Shown piece after piece: positions 24,771-36,307 of a stretch of 64,000 bases of DNA. The stretch spans positions 1 through 64,000 of the forward strand of contig NZ_JZKH01000042.1 of assembly GCF_000961885.1 (NCBI RefSeq). The letters are read 5' to 3'. Position numbers and translations under genes: made by a program. This DNA is from Streptomyces rubellomurinus. Its GTDB lineage: Bacteria; Actinomycetota; Actinomycetes; Streptomycetales; Streptomycetaceae. How positions within the stretch are numbered: the first letter of the stretch is position 1; every line of letters starts with the position of its first letter. The notes under the pieces are model-generated. The model saw only the letters and a list, made by a program, of their open reading frames with translations, was not told the origin of the DNA and did no database searches.

Positions 24771-25553
24771 CTACTGCGCGAGGTACCCGCCGTCGACCGG
24801 CAGGACGACGCCGGTGACGAAGGACGCCTCGTCCGAGGCGAGGAACAGCACGGCGGCCGCGACCTCGGCCGGGTCGCCGAGGCGCCGCATCGGGTGCAGC
24901 CGCTCGATCGCCGCCAGGTACTCGGGCCCGCCGGGTTCGTCGCGCAGCCGGGCGACCCGCTCGGTGGCGGTGGTGCCGGGGGCGACGGCGTTGACCCGGA
25001 TGCCGCGGTCCGCCCACTCGACGGCCAGGTGCTTGGTCAGCCCGGAGGCGACGAACTTGGCCGGCCCGTACACCGCCTGGCCGCGCTGGCCGGCCTCGCC
25101 GGAGATGGAGGACAGGCAGACGATCGAGCCGCCCGGCCGGTCCTGGGCGGTCATCGCCCGGATGGCGTACTTGCAGGTGAGGAACATGCCGCGGCCGTCG
25201 ACGGCCATCACCCGGTCCCAGTCCTCGGCGGTGGCCTCGGTGATCTCCATCAGCGGGATGACCCCGGCGTTGGCCACCAGCACGTCGAGCCGCCCGTGCC
25301 GCTCGACGGCCGCCTCGACCATCCGGCGGGCGTCCTCGTCCCGGGCCACGTCGCCGACCACCGTGCTGACGGCGCCGGGGAGTTGGCGGACGAGCCGGTC
25401 CAACCCGGCCTCGTCGATGTCGGTCGCGACCACCGACGCGCCCTCGCGGACGAACCGTTCCGCGACGGCGCGGCCGATCCCGCTGGCCGCGCCCGTGACC
25501 ACGGCCGTCCGCCCCGCCAGCCGTCCGCCGTCCGTCGCGCTCGCAATCGTCAT
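24771..25553 (-). CDS. Short-chain dehydrogenase/reductase
   Basis: A 260-residue classical SDR: cofactor motif TGAASGIGRAVA, Asp of ATDIDE (suggesting NAD preference), NAG in VLVANAGVIP, and the catalytic Ser-Tyr-Lys in CLSSISGEAG and YGPAKFVASG. The C-terminal ASFVTGVVLPVDGGY is typical of the family. The substrate cannot be told. It lies 77 bp upstream of the GNAT gene and 76 bp downstream of the oxidoreductase, all leftward, possibly one operon. Confidence 0.92.
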   Translation of the reverse strand: MTIASATDGGRLAGRTAVVTGAASGIGRAVAERFVREGASVVATDIDEAGLDRLVRQLPGAVSTVVGDVARDEDARRMVEAAVERHGRLDVLVANAGVIPLMEITEATAEDWDRVMAVDGRGMFLTCKYAIRAMTAQDRPGGSIVCLSSISGEAGQRGQAVYGPAKFVASGLTKHLAVEWADRGIRVNAVAPGTTATERVARLRDEPGGPEYLAAIERLHPMRRLGDPAEVAAAVLFLASDEASFVTGVVLPVDGGYLAQ

Positions 25554-25629
25554 GCGGCGGACTCTATCGACCGGCCGTCAGGTGACGTGTCACGACAGGC
25601 GGTTGAGGTGCGGACGGCCGATCGACCGG

Positions 25630-26598
25630 TCACACCGTCAGGACGATCTTGCCGCGCAGGTGCCCGTGCTCGCTGAGCCGGTGCGCCTCGACCGCCTCCG
25701 CCAGCGGGAGCACCCGGTGCAGCGGCAGCCGCAGGGTGCCCGCCTCGTGCAGGGCGAGCGCGGCGGCGTAGGCGCGCTGGTGGTACGGCTCGCCGCCCTC
25801 CATGCCGCCGGTGAAGCGCACGCCGTGCTCGGGCGCGCCCATCGGGTCGGCGATGGTCAGCACGCGCTGCGCGTCGCCGGCCAGTTCGATCGACAGCGGC
25901 AGCACTCCGCCCTGCCCGGCGGCGTCCAGCACCCGGTCGACCCGGCCGCCCGGGGCGGCCGCGCGCACCCGCTCGGCCAGGCCCTCGCCGTAGGTGACCG
26001 GGATCGCGCCCAGGTCGCGCAGGTGGGCGTGGTTGGCCTCGCTCGCGGTGCCGACGACGGTGATGCCGCGCGCCCGGGCGAACTGCAGCAGCACGGTGCC
26101 GACGCCACCGGCCGCGCCGTGCACCAGCAGCGTCTCGCCGGACCGCACGCCGAGGACGTCCAGGGCCCGCTCGGCGGTCTCGGCCGCCACCGGGATCGCC
26201 GCGGCCTCCGCCCAGCCGAGGGTGGCGGGCTTGTGGGCCAGCGTCGCGGCGTCCACCAGGGCGTGCTCGGCGTAGCCGCCGCCCATCGGCGCGCCGAACA
26301 CCTCGTCGCCGGGGGCGAATCCGGCCACCTCCGCACCGACCGCCTCCACCACGCCGGCCAGTTCGTAGCCGGGGACGGCGGGGAAGACGACCGGGAAGAA
26401 ACCGGCCATGGCGCCGCTGCGCAGCTTGTGGTCCAGCGGGTTGACGCCCACCGCGCGGACCGCGATCCGCACCTGGCCGGGGCCGGGGGCGGGCAGCTCG
26501 ATCTCGACGGGGCCCAGCACGTCCGCGTCGCCGAACCGGTCGAACGCGATGGCCTTGGTGGGCGTGCCGGCCGGGGTGGCGGAGGTGGTCTCGGTCAT
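25630..26598 (-). CDS. NADP-dependent quinone oxidoreductase-like MDR protein
   Basis: A 322-residue medium-chain dehydrogenase/reductase of the zinc-free quinone oxidoreductase type. It has KAIAFDRFGDADVL, GVNPLDHKLRSG, PGYELAGVVEAVG, the Rossmann motif VHGAAGGVGTVLLQFARA, and a C-terminal LRGKIVLTV. The structural-zinc Cys cluster is absent. ATG at 26598 has AAGGGGA upstream. It is divergent from the kinase-LuxR regulator with a 174-bp promoter region, which suggests it is the regulator's target, for instance in response to electrophiles or oxidants. Confidence 0.9.
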   Translation of the reverse strand: MTETTSATPAGTPTKAIAFDRFGDADVLGPVEIELPAPGPGQVRIAVRAVGVNPLDHKLRSGAMAGFFPVVFPAVPGYELAGVVEAVGAEVAGFAPGDEVFGAPMGGGYAEHALVDAATLAHKPATLGWAEAAAIPVAAETAERALDVLGVRSGETLLVHGAAGGVGTVLLQFARARGITVVGTASEANHAHLRDLGAIPVTYGEGLAERVRAAAPGGRVDRVLDAAGQGGVLPLSIELAGDAQRVLTIADPMGAPEHGVRFTGGMEGGEPYHQRAYAAALALHEAGTLRLPLHRVLPLAEAVEAHRLSEHGHLRGKIVLTV

Positions 26599-26759
26599 GG
26601 GAATCCCCTTGGGTCGTAACGGGTTGTGGCGGGTTGCGGCCGGTGGCTGGTGTTCCTCCGACGTCTTCCATCCTGTGGCCTCGGCGGCGGGCCTCGGGCT
26701 GGCCTTTCGGACGGTTGCACCTGGCCGGAAGGACAGGTCGCGCCGGGCGGCCGGCGGGC

Positions 26760-26765
26760 TAGGCT
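26760..26765 (+). promoter_or_regulatory. -10 element for a probable leaderless transcript
   Basis: TAGGCT ends seven bases before the ATG at 26773, so transcription would begin at or next to the start codon. No ribosome site precedes the ATG. The same geometry (CGGCGGGC, TAGGCT, seven bases, start) recurs before the methyltransferase at 29483-29488. Confidence 0.6.
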
Positions 26766-26772
26766 CGGCACC

Positions 26773-28158
26773 ATGGCCGACACGCGGGACGACGCAGCGA
26801 ACGAGGACGTGATGGGCGACAGCACGGACGGCAGCAGCCGGCGGGGCCCCTGGAGCCGCCCCGAGGACGCGCTCGCGCAGGCCGTCCGGATCCTGCGCAC
26901 GCCCCGGCCGGACGTGCTGCCGCGGCTGTCCGAGGTGCTCGGCACGCTCGTCCCGCACCAGGCGATCGCGCAGTTGAACGGCGTCTGCACCTTCTCCCCC
27001 GCCCGGACCCACGGCCCGGCCGAGCTCGCCGACGCGATCAGCGGCCTCGACCTGTCCCGGCTGGCCGACCTCGCCGCCGACGCCACCGCGCAGGGCCGGC
27101 CGTGGCAGGGCGAGGCCGAACTGGCCGGCCGCACCCGGACGGTGGTCGTCGCCGCGACGACGCCGGGCGGCGCCCCCGGCGCGGTGCTGGTCCTTGTCCG
27201 GGCCGACGCCGAACCGGTCGGGCCCGGCGCGCTCGCCGTCCTGCAGCAGCTGTGGGACCTCGTCATCGCCCACTCCGAGCACCGCGCCACCGACGCCGCC
27301 CCCACCCACGCGGCGATCTCCCGCGCGGCCGCCAACGCCCGCGCCCGCACCATCGCCGAGTTGACCGGCGCGCACAACGCCGCGCTCACCGCCGTCCTCG
27401 CCCCGCTGCGCTCGGCCGCCCTCGACGACGCCACCGCCCGGCGGGCCGCCACCGACCTGGCCGTCACCGCCCTGCTCGACCTGCGCCGCGCCGCCGACCT
27501 CGACCGCGCGCTCAGCGAGGAGCCCGCCGACGCCGCGTTCGCCCGGCTCGACCGGGAGTTGCGGCCGCTGCTGCGGCACACCCGGGTCCGGCTCGACGTG
27601 GCTCCCCCGGCCGGGACCGGCGCCCGGACCGTCCCCGCCGACACCGCGCACACCGCCCGCGACGCCGTCCGGGCGGCCGTGCTCGTCATGCTGGAGCAGG
27701 ACCGGCTGAGCCGACTGCACGTCAGCTGGCAGCTCACCGGCGACACCCTGCGCGCGATCGTCCGCGACGACGGCCCAGGCCTGCTGCCCGCCGACGCCCT
27801 CGCCGTCCACCGCACCGCCGACCGGATCACCGCGCTCGGCGGCAGCTGCGCCGTCGAGGCCGTCCCCGGCTGGGGCACCACCGTCACCGTCGACCTGCCG
27901 CTCACCGCCCCCGAACCGGCCCTCGCCGCCGACCCGTTGGACGGCCTGCAGCCGCGCGAACGGGAGGTCCTGCTGGAGCTCGCCCAGGGGCGCCGCAACC
28001 GCGACATCGCCCAGGCGCTGCACATCAGCGAGTCGACGGTGAAGTTCCATGTCGCCAACATCCTCGGCAAGTTGGGCGTCGCCACCCGCGGCGAGGCGGC
28101 CGCCCTAGCCCACCGCGCCGGCCTGCCGGGCGCGACGGCGCTGCACGTGGCGTCCTGA
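26773..28158 (+). CDS. Histidine-kinase-like ATPase/LuxR hybrid regulator
   Basis: A 461-residue protein. Residues about 30-170 look like a GAF-type sensor region. A helical dimerisation part (ISRAAANARARTIAELTGAH) is followed by an HATPase-like region with degenerate ATP motifs: IVRDDGPGLLP as a G1-like box and AVPGWGTTVTVDLPL as a G2-like box. The C-terminal 65 residues are a LuxR/GerE helix-turn-helix (LQPREREVLLELAQG, NRDIAQALHISESTVKFHVANILGKLGV). No receiver domain is present, so sensing and DNA binding are in one chain. It is divergent from the quinone oxidoreductase. Confidence 0.85.
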   Translation: MADTRDDAANEDVMGDSTDGSSRRGPWSRPEDALAQAVRILRTPRPDVLPRLSEVLGTLVPHQAIAQLNGVCTFSPARTHGPAELADAISGLDLSRLADLAADATAQGRPWQGEAELAGRTRTVVVAATTPGGAPGAVLVLVRADAEPVGPGALAVLQQLWDLVIAHSEHRATDAAPTHAAISRAAANARARTIAELTGAHNAALTAVLAPLRSAALDDATARRAATDLAVTALLDLRRAADLDRALSEEPADAAFARLDRELRPLLRHTRVRLDVAPPAGTGARTVPADTAHTARDAVRAAVLVMLEQDRLSRLHVSWQLTGDTLRAIVRDDGPGLLPADALAVHRTADRITALGGSCAVEAVPGWGTTVTVDLPLTAPEPALAADPLDGLQPREREVLLELAQGRRNRDIAQALHISESTVKFHVANILGKLGVATRGEAAALAHRAGLPGATALHVAS

Positions 28159-28201
28159 GGGCTCCGACGCGCCCGTTGGTGCCGGTCGGTGCCCGTGCTC
28201 G

Positions 28202-28442
28202 CGCCGTGCCCCCTGCCGATCGGCAGGGGGCACGGCGTTTGCCGGTGCTGAGGTTGTGCCGATCGGTACATGTGCGACGGAGGCGGCGGGGGTCATCGTT
28301 GGGGCACTGCACGGGGGCCGTCCGGATCCCCGGGAGAGGAGCCCCACCATGTTCCGTCGTTCCCGAGTCCTCGGCGCCGTCGCCGTCGCCGGATCCGCCG
28401 TCATCATCCGGGTGGCACTGACCGCGCTCGCCCGGCGGCGGC
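28202..28442 (+). repeat. Inverted element copy 2: palindrome, operator-like site, small TM-peptide start
   Basis: The mate of 23634-23890 in opposite orientation. It contains a 36-bp perfect palindrome (28202-28237), TGTGCCGATCGGTACA (28255-28270), a conserved leader with GGGAGAGGAG, and ATG at 28349 for MFRRSRVLGAVAVAGSAVII followed by RVALTALARRR. Similarity ends at the Arg cluster. The peptide frame continues without a stop into the downstream genes, so its true end is unclear. The palindrome follows the LuxR-hybrid stop by 43 bp and should act as its terminator. The element fills most of the 416-bp gap 28159-28574. Confidence 0.75.
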
Positions 28443-28574
28443 AGCACCACGCGTCGCCCCGTGGCGACCGGGGACAGCCCTCCGGCGGCCACGAGCGAAC
28501 GTCGGCGGCCGGGCCCTCCGTCGCGGGCGGGAGTGAGAGGGTGGGCGTCCGGCGACACCGTGGAAAGCGAGACC

Positions 28575-29033
28575 ATGACCGAGCCCTCCGCCCCCAGCAC
28601 CTGGGACCCGTCCGCTCCCGGCGTGCTGCGGCTGCCCTCCGGCCGGCTGCTGCGCGGCCGGGGACTGCTGCGCCCGCTGCCGCCCGGGCCCCGGCCCGAC
28701 GTCGGCTACTACCTGTTGGGGCGGCCGCCGGCCCCGATGGACTGGCCGAGCACGTGGGTGCGCTGGCCGGACTTCCGGCTGCCGGCGGACCGCGCCGTCG
28801 CGGCCGAGGTGTTCCGCGAGGTCTGGGAGCGCTGTGCGGGCGAGCGCGTCGAACTCGCCTGCGCCGGCGGGCGGGGCCGCACCGGGACGGCCCTGGCCTG
28901 CATCGCCGTCCTCGACGGCGTCCCGCCCGCCGAGGCGGTGGCGTATGTGCGGACGCACTACGACCGGCACGCCGTCGAAACGCCCTGGCAGCGGAAGTTC
29001 GTGGAACGCCAGCGCCCGGCGTCAGAGGGCTGA
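28575..29033 (+). CDS. Protein-tyrosine/dual-specificity phosphatase-like protein
   Basis: A 152-residue small phosphatase. The CX5R phosphate-binding loop is CAGGRGRTG near residue 98, followed by the helix TALACIAVLDG. The general-acid region may be PDFRLPAD. A typical catalytic His before the Cys is replaced (ELACAGG). It is cytoplasmic. ATG at 28575 lacks a strong ribosome site (GAAAGCGAGACC precedes it). It is followed after 74 bp by an Imm1-like gene. Confidence 0.82.
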   Translation: MTEPSAPSTWDPSAPGVLRLPSGRLLRGRGLLRPLPPGPRPDVGYYLLGRPPAPMDWPSTWVRWPDFRLPADRAVAAEVFREVWERCAGERVELACAGGRGRTGTALACIAVLDGVPPAEAVAYVRTHYDRHAVETPWQRKFVERQRPASEG

Positions 29034-29107
29034 AGCCTGGACGCCCCCCACCGGGACTCCGCGCCCGGACGGCTCGCGCCGGACCCGGCCGTGGGATCGT
29101 GCTGCCC

Positions 29108-29485
29108 ATGAGCGAGACGTGGGTGGTCGATGACGACGGTGCCGCACCCCTCCCCTCCGGGGCGGCGGTGGAGGTGCTGCGGGCGAGGGCGGCGGCGGGG
29201 CGGCCGGAGACCTGGTTGGCGAGTTCGTGCGGGCGCTCGCTGGGGTTCGTCACGAACGGCGAGCGCGCGATGGTGGTGCTGGTGGACGGGGAGGGCGACG
29301 TCGGTGGGCAGGCCGTGGATCCGGGGGCCGAGGGGGTGAGCGGGGGGTTCGTCCTCTCGAACGGGCAGCACGACACGTACCCGGACGAGGACACCGTGCC
29401 GGTCGGGGAGGCGTTCAGGATCGTGGAGCACGTCGTGCGTACGGGATCGTGGCCTGCGGACGCGCCGGCCGCGCCGGCGGGCTAG
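29108..29485 (+). CDS. Imm1-family immunity protein (orphan)
   Basis: A 125-residue protein whose central and C-terminal segments match Imm1 immunity proteins: LGFVTNGERAMVVLVDGEGD, GQAVDPGAEGVSGGFVLSNG, and PVGEAFRIVEHVVRTGSWP. Members neutralise deaminase or nuclease toxins delivered by polymorphic toxin systems. No toxin is seen beside it, so it may protect against a neighbour's toxin or a distant locus. It lies 10 bp before the methyltransferase. Confidence 0.85.
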   Translation: MSETWVVDDDGAAPLPSGAAVEVLRARAAAGRPETWLASSCGRSLGFVTNGERAMVVLVDGEGDVGGQAVDPGAEGVSGGFVLSNGQHDTYPDEDTVPVGEAFRIVEHVVRTGSWPADAPAAPAG

Positions 29486-29488
29486 GCT
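29483..29488 (+). promoter_or_regulatory. -10 element for a probable leaderless methyltransferase transcript
   Basis: TAGGCT overlaps the Imm1 stop codon and ends seven bases before the GTG at 29496, in the same context (CCGGCGGGC TAGGCT) as the site at 26760. A leaderless start is likely. Confidence 0.55.
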
Positions 29489-29495
29489 GCGACGG

Positions 29496-30371
29496 GTGGA
29501 CAGCCTGATCGACGCGCTCAAGGGCGGCGCCCAGCCCTCAACTCCCGCCCGGGCGAACGACGCGAACGACGCGAACGAGTTGAATGCCGCGAACGACTAC
29601 GACGCCTTCGCCGAGGCGTACTCGGCGGAGACCGAGAACAACATCCTCAACGCGTACCACGCGCGGCCCGCGATCGTCGCCCTCGCCGGTGATGTGACCG
29701 GCCGCCGGATCCTGGACGCCGGCTGCGGTTCCGGGCCGCTGGCCGCCGCGCTGCGCGAGCGCGGCGCCGTCGTCACCGGGGTCGACGCCAGCGCCGGGAT
29801 GCTGGAGCTGGCGCGGCGGCGGCTGGGCGAGGACGCGGACCTTCACCTGGCCGACCTGAATGGCCGACTGCCCTTCGAGGACGGCGAGTTCGACGACGTC
29901 GTGTCCTCGCTGGTGCTGCACTACCTGGAGGACTGGGGGCCGGCCCTGGCCGAGCTGCGGCGCGTGCTGCGGCCCGGCGGCCGGCTGATCGCCTCGGTGC
30001 AGCACCCCTTCGTGGACTACGCGATCCAGGACCCCCGCCCGGACTACTTCGCCACCACCAGTTACACCGACGAGTGGACGTTCGACGGGCGCTCCTTCCC
30101 GGTGACGTTCTGGCGTCGGCCGCTGCACGCGATGACCGACGCCTTCACGGCGGCCGGCTTCCGCCTCGCCGTCCTCAGCGAGCCCCAACCGGACCCGGCC
30201 GCCCGCGAGTTGTTCCCCAAGGACTTCCGGGCGCTGTCGACGAAGATGAGCTTCCTGTTCTTCGTCGTCGAGGTCCCGATCGAGGCTTCGGTCGAGGCTC
30301 CGTCCGGGGCCCCGATCGAGGCTCCGTCCGAGGCCCCGGTCGAGAGCCCGCCGACCGCTCCGGCCGCCTAG
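29496..30371 (+). CDS. Class I SAM-dependent methyltransferase
   Basis: A 291-residue methyltransferase. The SAM motif I is ILDAGCGSGPLAAALRERG, with TGVDASAGML (motif II acidic residue), PFEDGEFDDVVSSLVLHYL (motif III) and LRRVLRPGGRLI. Fold and order match UbiE/MenG-like Methyltransf_11 domains; the acceptor is unknown. The C-terminal 35 residues are Glu-Ala-Pro repeats outside the domain. The GTG start is supported by a leaderless -10 (TAGGCT). It converges with the FtsX-like gene with only 19 bp between stops. Confidence 0.9.
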   Translation: MDSLIDALKGGAQPSTPARANDANDANELNAANDYDAFAEAYSAETENNILNAYHARPAIVALAGDVTGRRILDAGCGSGPLAAALRERGAVVTGVDASAGMLELARRRLGEDADLHLADLNGRLPFEDGEFDDVVSSLVLHYLEDWGPALAELRRVLRPGGRLIASVQHPFVDYAIQDPRPDYFATTSYTDEWTFDGRSFPVTFWRRPLHAMTDAFTAAGFRLAVLSEPQPDPAARELFPKDFRALSTKMSFLFFVVEVPIEASVEAPSGAPIEAPSEAPVESPPTAPAA

Positions 30372-30390
30372 GATCCTCCGGCGGCGGCCG

Positions 30391-33291
<2,901 letters not shown>

Positions 33292-33665
33292 GTCTCCTCC
33301 GGGTGCTTTCGGCGAATGCTGGGGACCCGTCTGCGCACGGATCACCGGCGGCGGTTCGCCGGATAGCGGACGATGCTGTCAGACTCGATCGAGGAACGGA
33401 AGGGGCCTGTCCGCTCCGGGCAGGTGATCGAGGGCGGCCATAACTACCCGTGCTGACCTGCGGTTTGACTCCGTGGAAGAAAATCTGTCGGTGTGCTGAA
33501 CCCGTTGGGCCGCGGCGTCCGTGGACAGGGGTGGAGCGGGTTCGCGGGCGTCGGCGTGCTGAGGGGCCGGCGTGCGCCCGGGGCTTCCCGTACCGGCGTC
33601 CACACCCCTGAGGGCGCCGGTACGGGACGCACGTCCGTCGACGGCGGGGAGCCGGTTGCGGGCGG
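33292..33665. other. 374-bp intergenic region with a terminator hairpin
   Basis: There is no convincing gene; a 64-codon plus-strand frame (33493-33687) has no supporting features. It contains the promoter of the leftward FtsX-like gene in its left part and a TTGACT hexamer (33465-33470) in an AT-rich patch. CCCGTACCGGCG (33587-33598) is exactly inverted at 33615-33626, a 12-bp stem with a 16-base loop. The stem lies 40 bp beyond the urea-transporter stop and is its likely terminator. Confidence 0.6.
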
Positions 33666-34724
33666 CTACGAGCGTGCCGGTTCCTGAGCCGGCCGCAGGC
33701 GCGGGATCGCCGGGACGGCTGCCAGGAACGGCAGGGTGGTCAGGACGAACGGCCAGGTGAAGGCGTGGCCGCCGGAGGGCGCGGCGATCGCGCCGAGCGC
33801 CGGGGTGAGGACGGTGGCGGCCGCCGCGCCGAGCAACGCGTACGCCCCGCTGCGCGCGCCGGGCGGGAGGCAGGCCCCGCAGAGCGCGAGGGCCGTCAGC
33901 ACGCCGTTGTAACCGTACAGGCCCTGGCCGACCTGCTCCCCCGGCGCACCGAGCGCCCAGGCGGTGAGCAGGGCGATGGCGCTGCCCGCGCAAGCCGTCA
34001 GCGCGGCGGTCCGGCTCGCCGCGAGCAGGCCGGCCAGGACCAGCAGGCCGCAGTACCACTGCGGGAGCAGGAAGACCTGCCCGAAGTCGGCGAGGAAGCC
34101 GTGCCAGAGCTGGTCCCAGGTCAGTGCGCCCGGCCCGGCGGCCGGGGCCGGCAGGGCGGCGGCCGGGGCGGCGGGGTCGGGCCACAGGCGCCGGAAGCCG
34201 GGCGCGGCGACGGTCACGGCGGTGGCGACCAGGCAGAACGGCGCGGTCAGGACGGGCAGGCGCCGGGGGCCGAGCAGCGCGCCGAGGGCTGCCGAGAGCA
34301 CCACGGTGACGGCGGCGCCGAGGACGGCGACGGCCACCGTGGCGGGGCGGTCCGGGTCCAGCAGGACGGCGCAGGCCAGGGCCGCCAGGCAGCCGTTGTA
34401 CCCGTACAGCCCGGATTCGACGGCATCGACGGCATCGACGGCATCGGCGACTCCGGCGGCAGCCCCGCCGCCGAGGCCCAGGGCGTGGGCGACGGCGGTG
34501 GCGGCGGCGCAGCCGAGCAGGCCGTAGGCGCCGTAGTGCCAGTCGGCGGCGAACAGGGCGGCGGCGAAGAGGAGTCCGCAGGCGGCGGAGCGCAGGAACG
34601 CGACCTGGCCGAACCCGCGCAGGACGGCGACCGCCCAGGCGGACACCGCCGAGGCAGGCAGCGCCGAGGCAGGCAGCGCACGGCCGGCCGCGGCGGGGCC
34701 CTCCGCCCCCTGGTGCTCACTCAT
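33666..34724 (-). CDS. Urea transporter (UT family)
   Basis: A 352-residue membrane channel with the two-fold pseudo-repeat of urea transporters. GLYGYNGCLAALA in the first half and GLYGYNGVLTALAL in the second are the paired selectivity-filter segments, and FGQV occurs before each half (GFGQVAFLRS, FGQVFLLPQW). About ten hydrophobic helices are visible. An Asp-Ala-Val repeat (VADAVDAVDAVE) precedes the first signature. ATG at 34724 is chosen (AGGG upstream). It would supply or export urea for nitrogen metabolism; no urease gene is in the window. Confidence 0.9.
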   Translation of the reverse strand: MSEHQGAEGPAAAGRALPASALPASAVSAWAVAVLRGFGQVAFLRSAACGLLFAAALFAADWHYGAYGLLGCAAATAVAHALGLGGGAAAGVADAVDAVDAVESGLYGYNGCLAALACAVLLDPDRPATVAVAVLGAAVTVVLSAALGALLGPRRLPVLTAPFCLVATAVTVAAPGFRRLWPDPAAPAAALPAPAAGPGALTWDQLWHGFLADFGQVFLLPQWYCGLLVLAGLLAASRTAALTACAGSAIALLTAWALGAPGEQVGQGLYGYNGVLTALALCGACLPPGARSGAYALLGAAAATVLTPALGAIAAPSGGHAFTWPFVLTTLPFLAAVPAIPRLRPAQEPARS

Positions 34725-34816
34725 GCCGCGCACCCTAGTGGCGCCCGGCCCCGGCGGTCACCCGGATGTCACCACCCGGACACCCGCCCAGAAGCACCGG
34801 CGCACGGCACCGGCGC

Positions 34817-35557
34817 TCACTCCTCCCCGAGCAACCGCCGCCGCAGCGAGCCCTCGGCGGCGGCCAGCTGCCGCTCGGGCACGTCGCCGTGGCCGCCCGG
34901 GTTGGCGTGCAGGGTGCGGTCCGGGGAGCCGAAGGCGTCGTAGACGCCGAGTGCCCAGGCGCGCGGGACGAGGGCGTCGTCCCACTGCACCAGGAAGTCG
35001 AGCGGCGCGGTGACCCGGGCGGCCGGCTCGGTCTGCGACTCGTGGCCGGTCAGCCCGAACACGGCGGCGCCGATGCGCGGTTCGGCGGCGGCGAGCGGGA
35101 TGCCGATCACGCTGCCCAGCGACAGTCCCCAGTACCCGATCGGGCCCCGGCCTTCGAGTTCCTCCGCCAGGGTGTCCAGGACGGCGATCCACTCGGGCAC
35201 GGCCCGCTCGGCGACGGCCGCGGTGTGCCGGGCGACCCAGGCGCTGATCGGCCGGCCGGCGGCCTGCAGTTCGGCGATCTCGCCGACGAACCGCTCGTCC
35301 GCCGCCGTGCGCGGCCGTTCCCCGTGGCCGGGCGCGTCGAGCGCCACCGCCGTGAAGCCCGCGTCCGCGACGAACCGGCGGGCCCGCTCGACCAGTCCCG
35401 GTGCCAGCTTGTGCTGGCCGCCGCCGTGCCCGAGCAGCACCAGCGGCCGGCCGTACCGCATCGGGCCGGTGGGCCGCCAGAGCACGCCGGGCACGTCGCC
35501 GTGGGTGAAGCGGTACTCGACGACACCGTCCGAGAACGTCCGCGTACCGATCCGCAC
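34817..35557 (-). CDS. Alpha/beta hydrolase (dienelactone-hydrolase-like)
   Basis: A 246-residue cytoplasmic hydrolase. The oxyanion region is LLGHGGGQHK, the nucleophile elbow is WGLSLGSVIG (Ser in GLSLG), the acid is probably the Asp of QWDDALVP, and the catalytic His is in NPGGHGDVPE. GTG at 35557 has GGAGGGGG about eight bases upstream. The substrate is unknown. It is leftward and monocistronic or co-transcribed with the following urea transporter (92-bp gap). Confidence 0.87.
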   Translation of the reverse strand: MRIGTRTFSDGVVEYRFTHGDVPGVLWRPTGPMRYGRPLVLLGHGGGQHKLAPGLVERARRFVADAGFTAVALDAPGHGERPRTAADERFVGEIAELQAAGRPISAWVARHTAAVAERAVPEWIAVLDTLAEELEGRGPIGYWGLSLGSVIGIPLAAAEPRIGAAVFGLTGHESQTEPAARVTAPLDFLVQWDDALVPRAWALGVYDAFGSPDRTLHANPGGHGDVPERQLAAAEGSLRRRLLGEE

Positions 35558-35765
35558 GATGGATCCCCCTCCGTCCCGTTCGCCTGCCGGACCCGGCCGA
35601 CCGGGCCGCTCGAACAGGCGCTCCAGCAACGTATCGTGTGCGGGCGTTCACGCCGGGGGCGGGCCGGTGTCGCGCGCGTCGGCCGGACGCGGCGCAGGTA
35701 CGGGGGACCTCAGGTACGGGAGCCTCAGGTACGGAGGGCCTCAGGCTCGACGGGTCCGGCGGGGT

Positions 35766-36122
35766 TCAGCGCTCCGGACTCGACGCTTCCAGGGCGTCGG
35801 CGCGCCGCTCCAGGTCCGCCGCGATGTCGTCCCAGTCCGGGCCGTGCGACCACAGGCTCCGCGCGGCCTCGCGCATCAGCTCCGGGTCGTCGGGGCGTTG
35901 CAGCAGCGCGAGCCGGTAGGCCAGGTTCCGCACCCACACCGGCAGTTGCCCGTCGACCAGGTACGGGCACAGTTCGCGCAGCATGGCCAGGATCGCGTCC
36001 GCGTCGGCGAAGGTGAGCCGCTCGACGAAGAAGTCCCGCGAGTGCTCCTCCGGGCAGTCGGGCACGGGCCCGTACTCGTCCCCGTAGAGGCACCGGGCGT
36101 ACTCCGTCAGCGTACTGTGCAT
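35766..36122 (-). CDS. Conserved hypothetical protein
   Basis: A 118-residue soluble protein beginning MHSTLTEYARCLYGDEYGPV, rich in Leu/Arg/Asp and predicted mostly helical. No catalytic motif was recognised. The size and composition resemble small immunity-like or DUF proteins common in Streptomyces, but I cannot name a family. AGGG lies upstream of the ATG at 36122. Confidence 0.6.
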   Translation of the reverse strand: MHSTLTEYARCLYGDEYGPVPDCPEEHSRDFFVERLTFADADAILAMLRELCPYLVDGQLPVWVRNLAYRLALLQRPDDPELMREAARSLWSHGPDWDDIAADLERRADALEASSPER

Positions 36123-36307
36123 GGCCGACACCCTACGGTGCCCCCACACACCCCACACCCCCACACCGCCGGCCCCGCCGCACCCCGCTGAGCCCGCCGC
36201 ACCCCCCGGGCCGTGGCACCGGGCAGAGGGGCGGGCGGCGGAGCGGCGGGGCGGCGGGTAAGCGCTTTCCCCCGCCCCCGGGCTCTAGGTGGGTGAGGAG
36301 GTGCTCG

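Noticed and set aside
33493..33687. 64-codon plus-strand ORF near the urea transporter
   Set aside because: It spans the terminator hairpin, overlaps the transporter's 3' end, and has no ribosome site or recognisable sequence.
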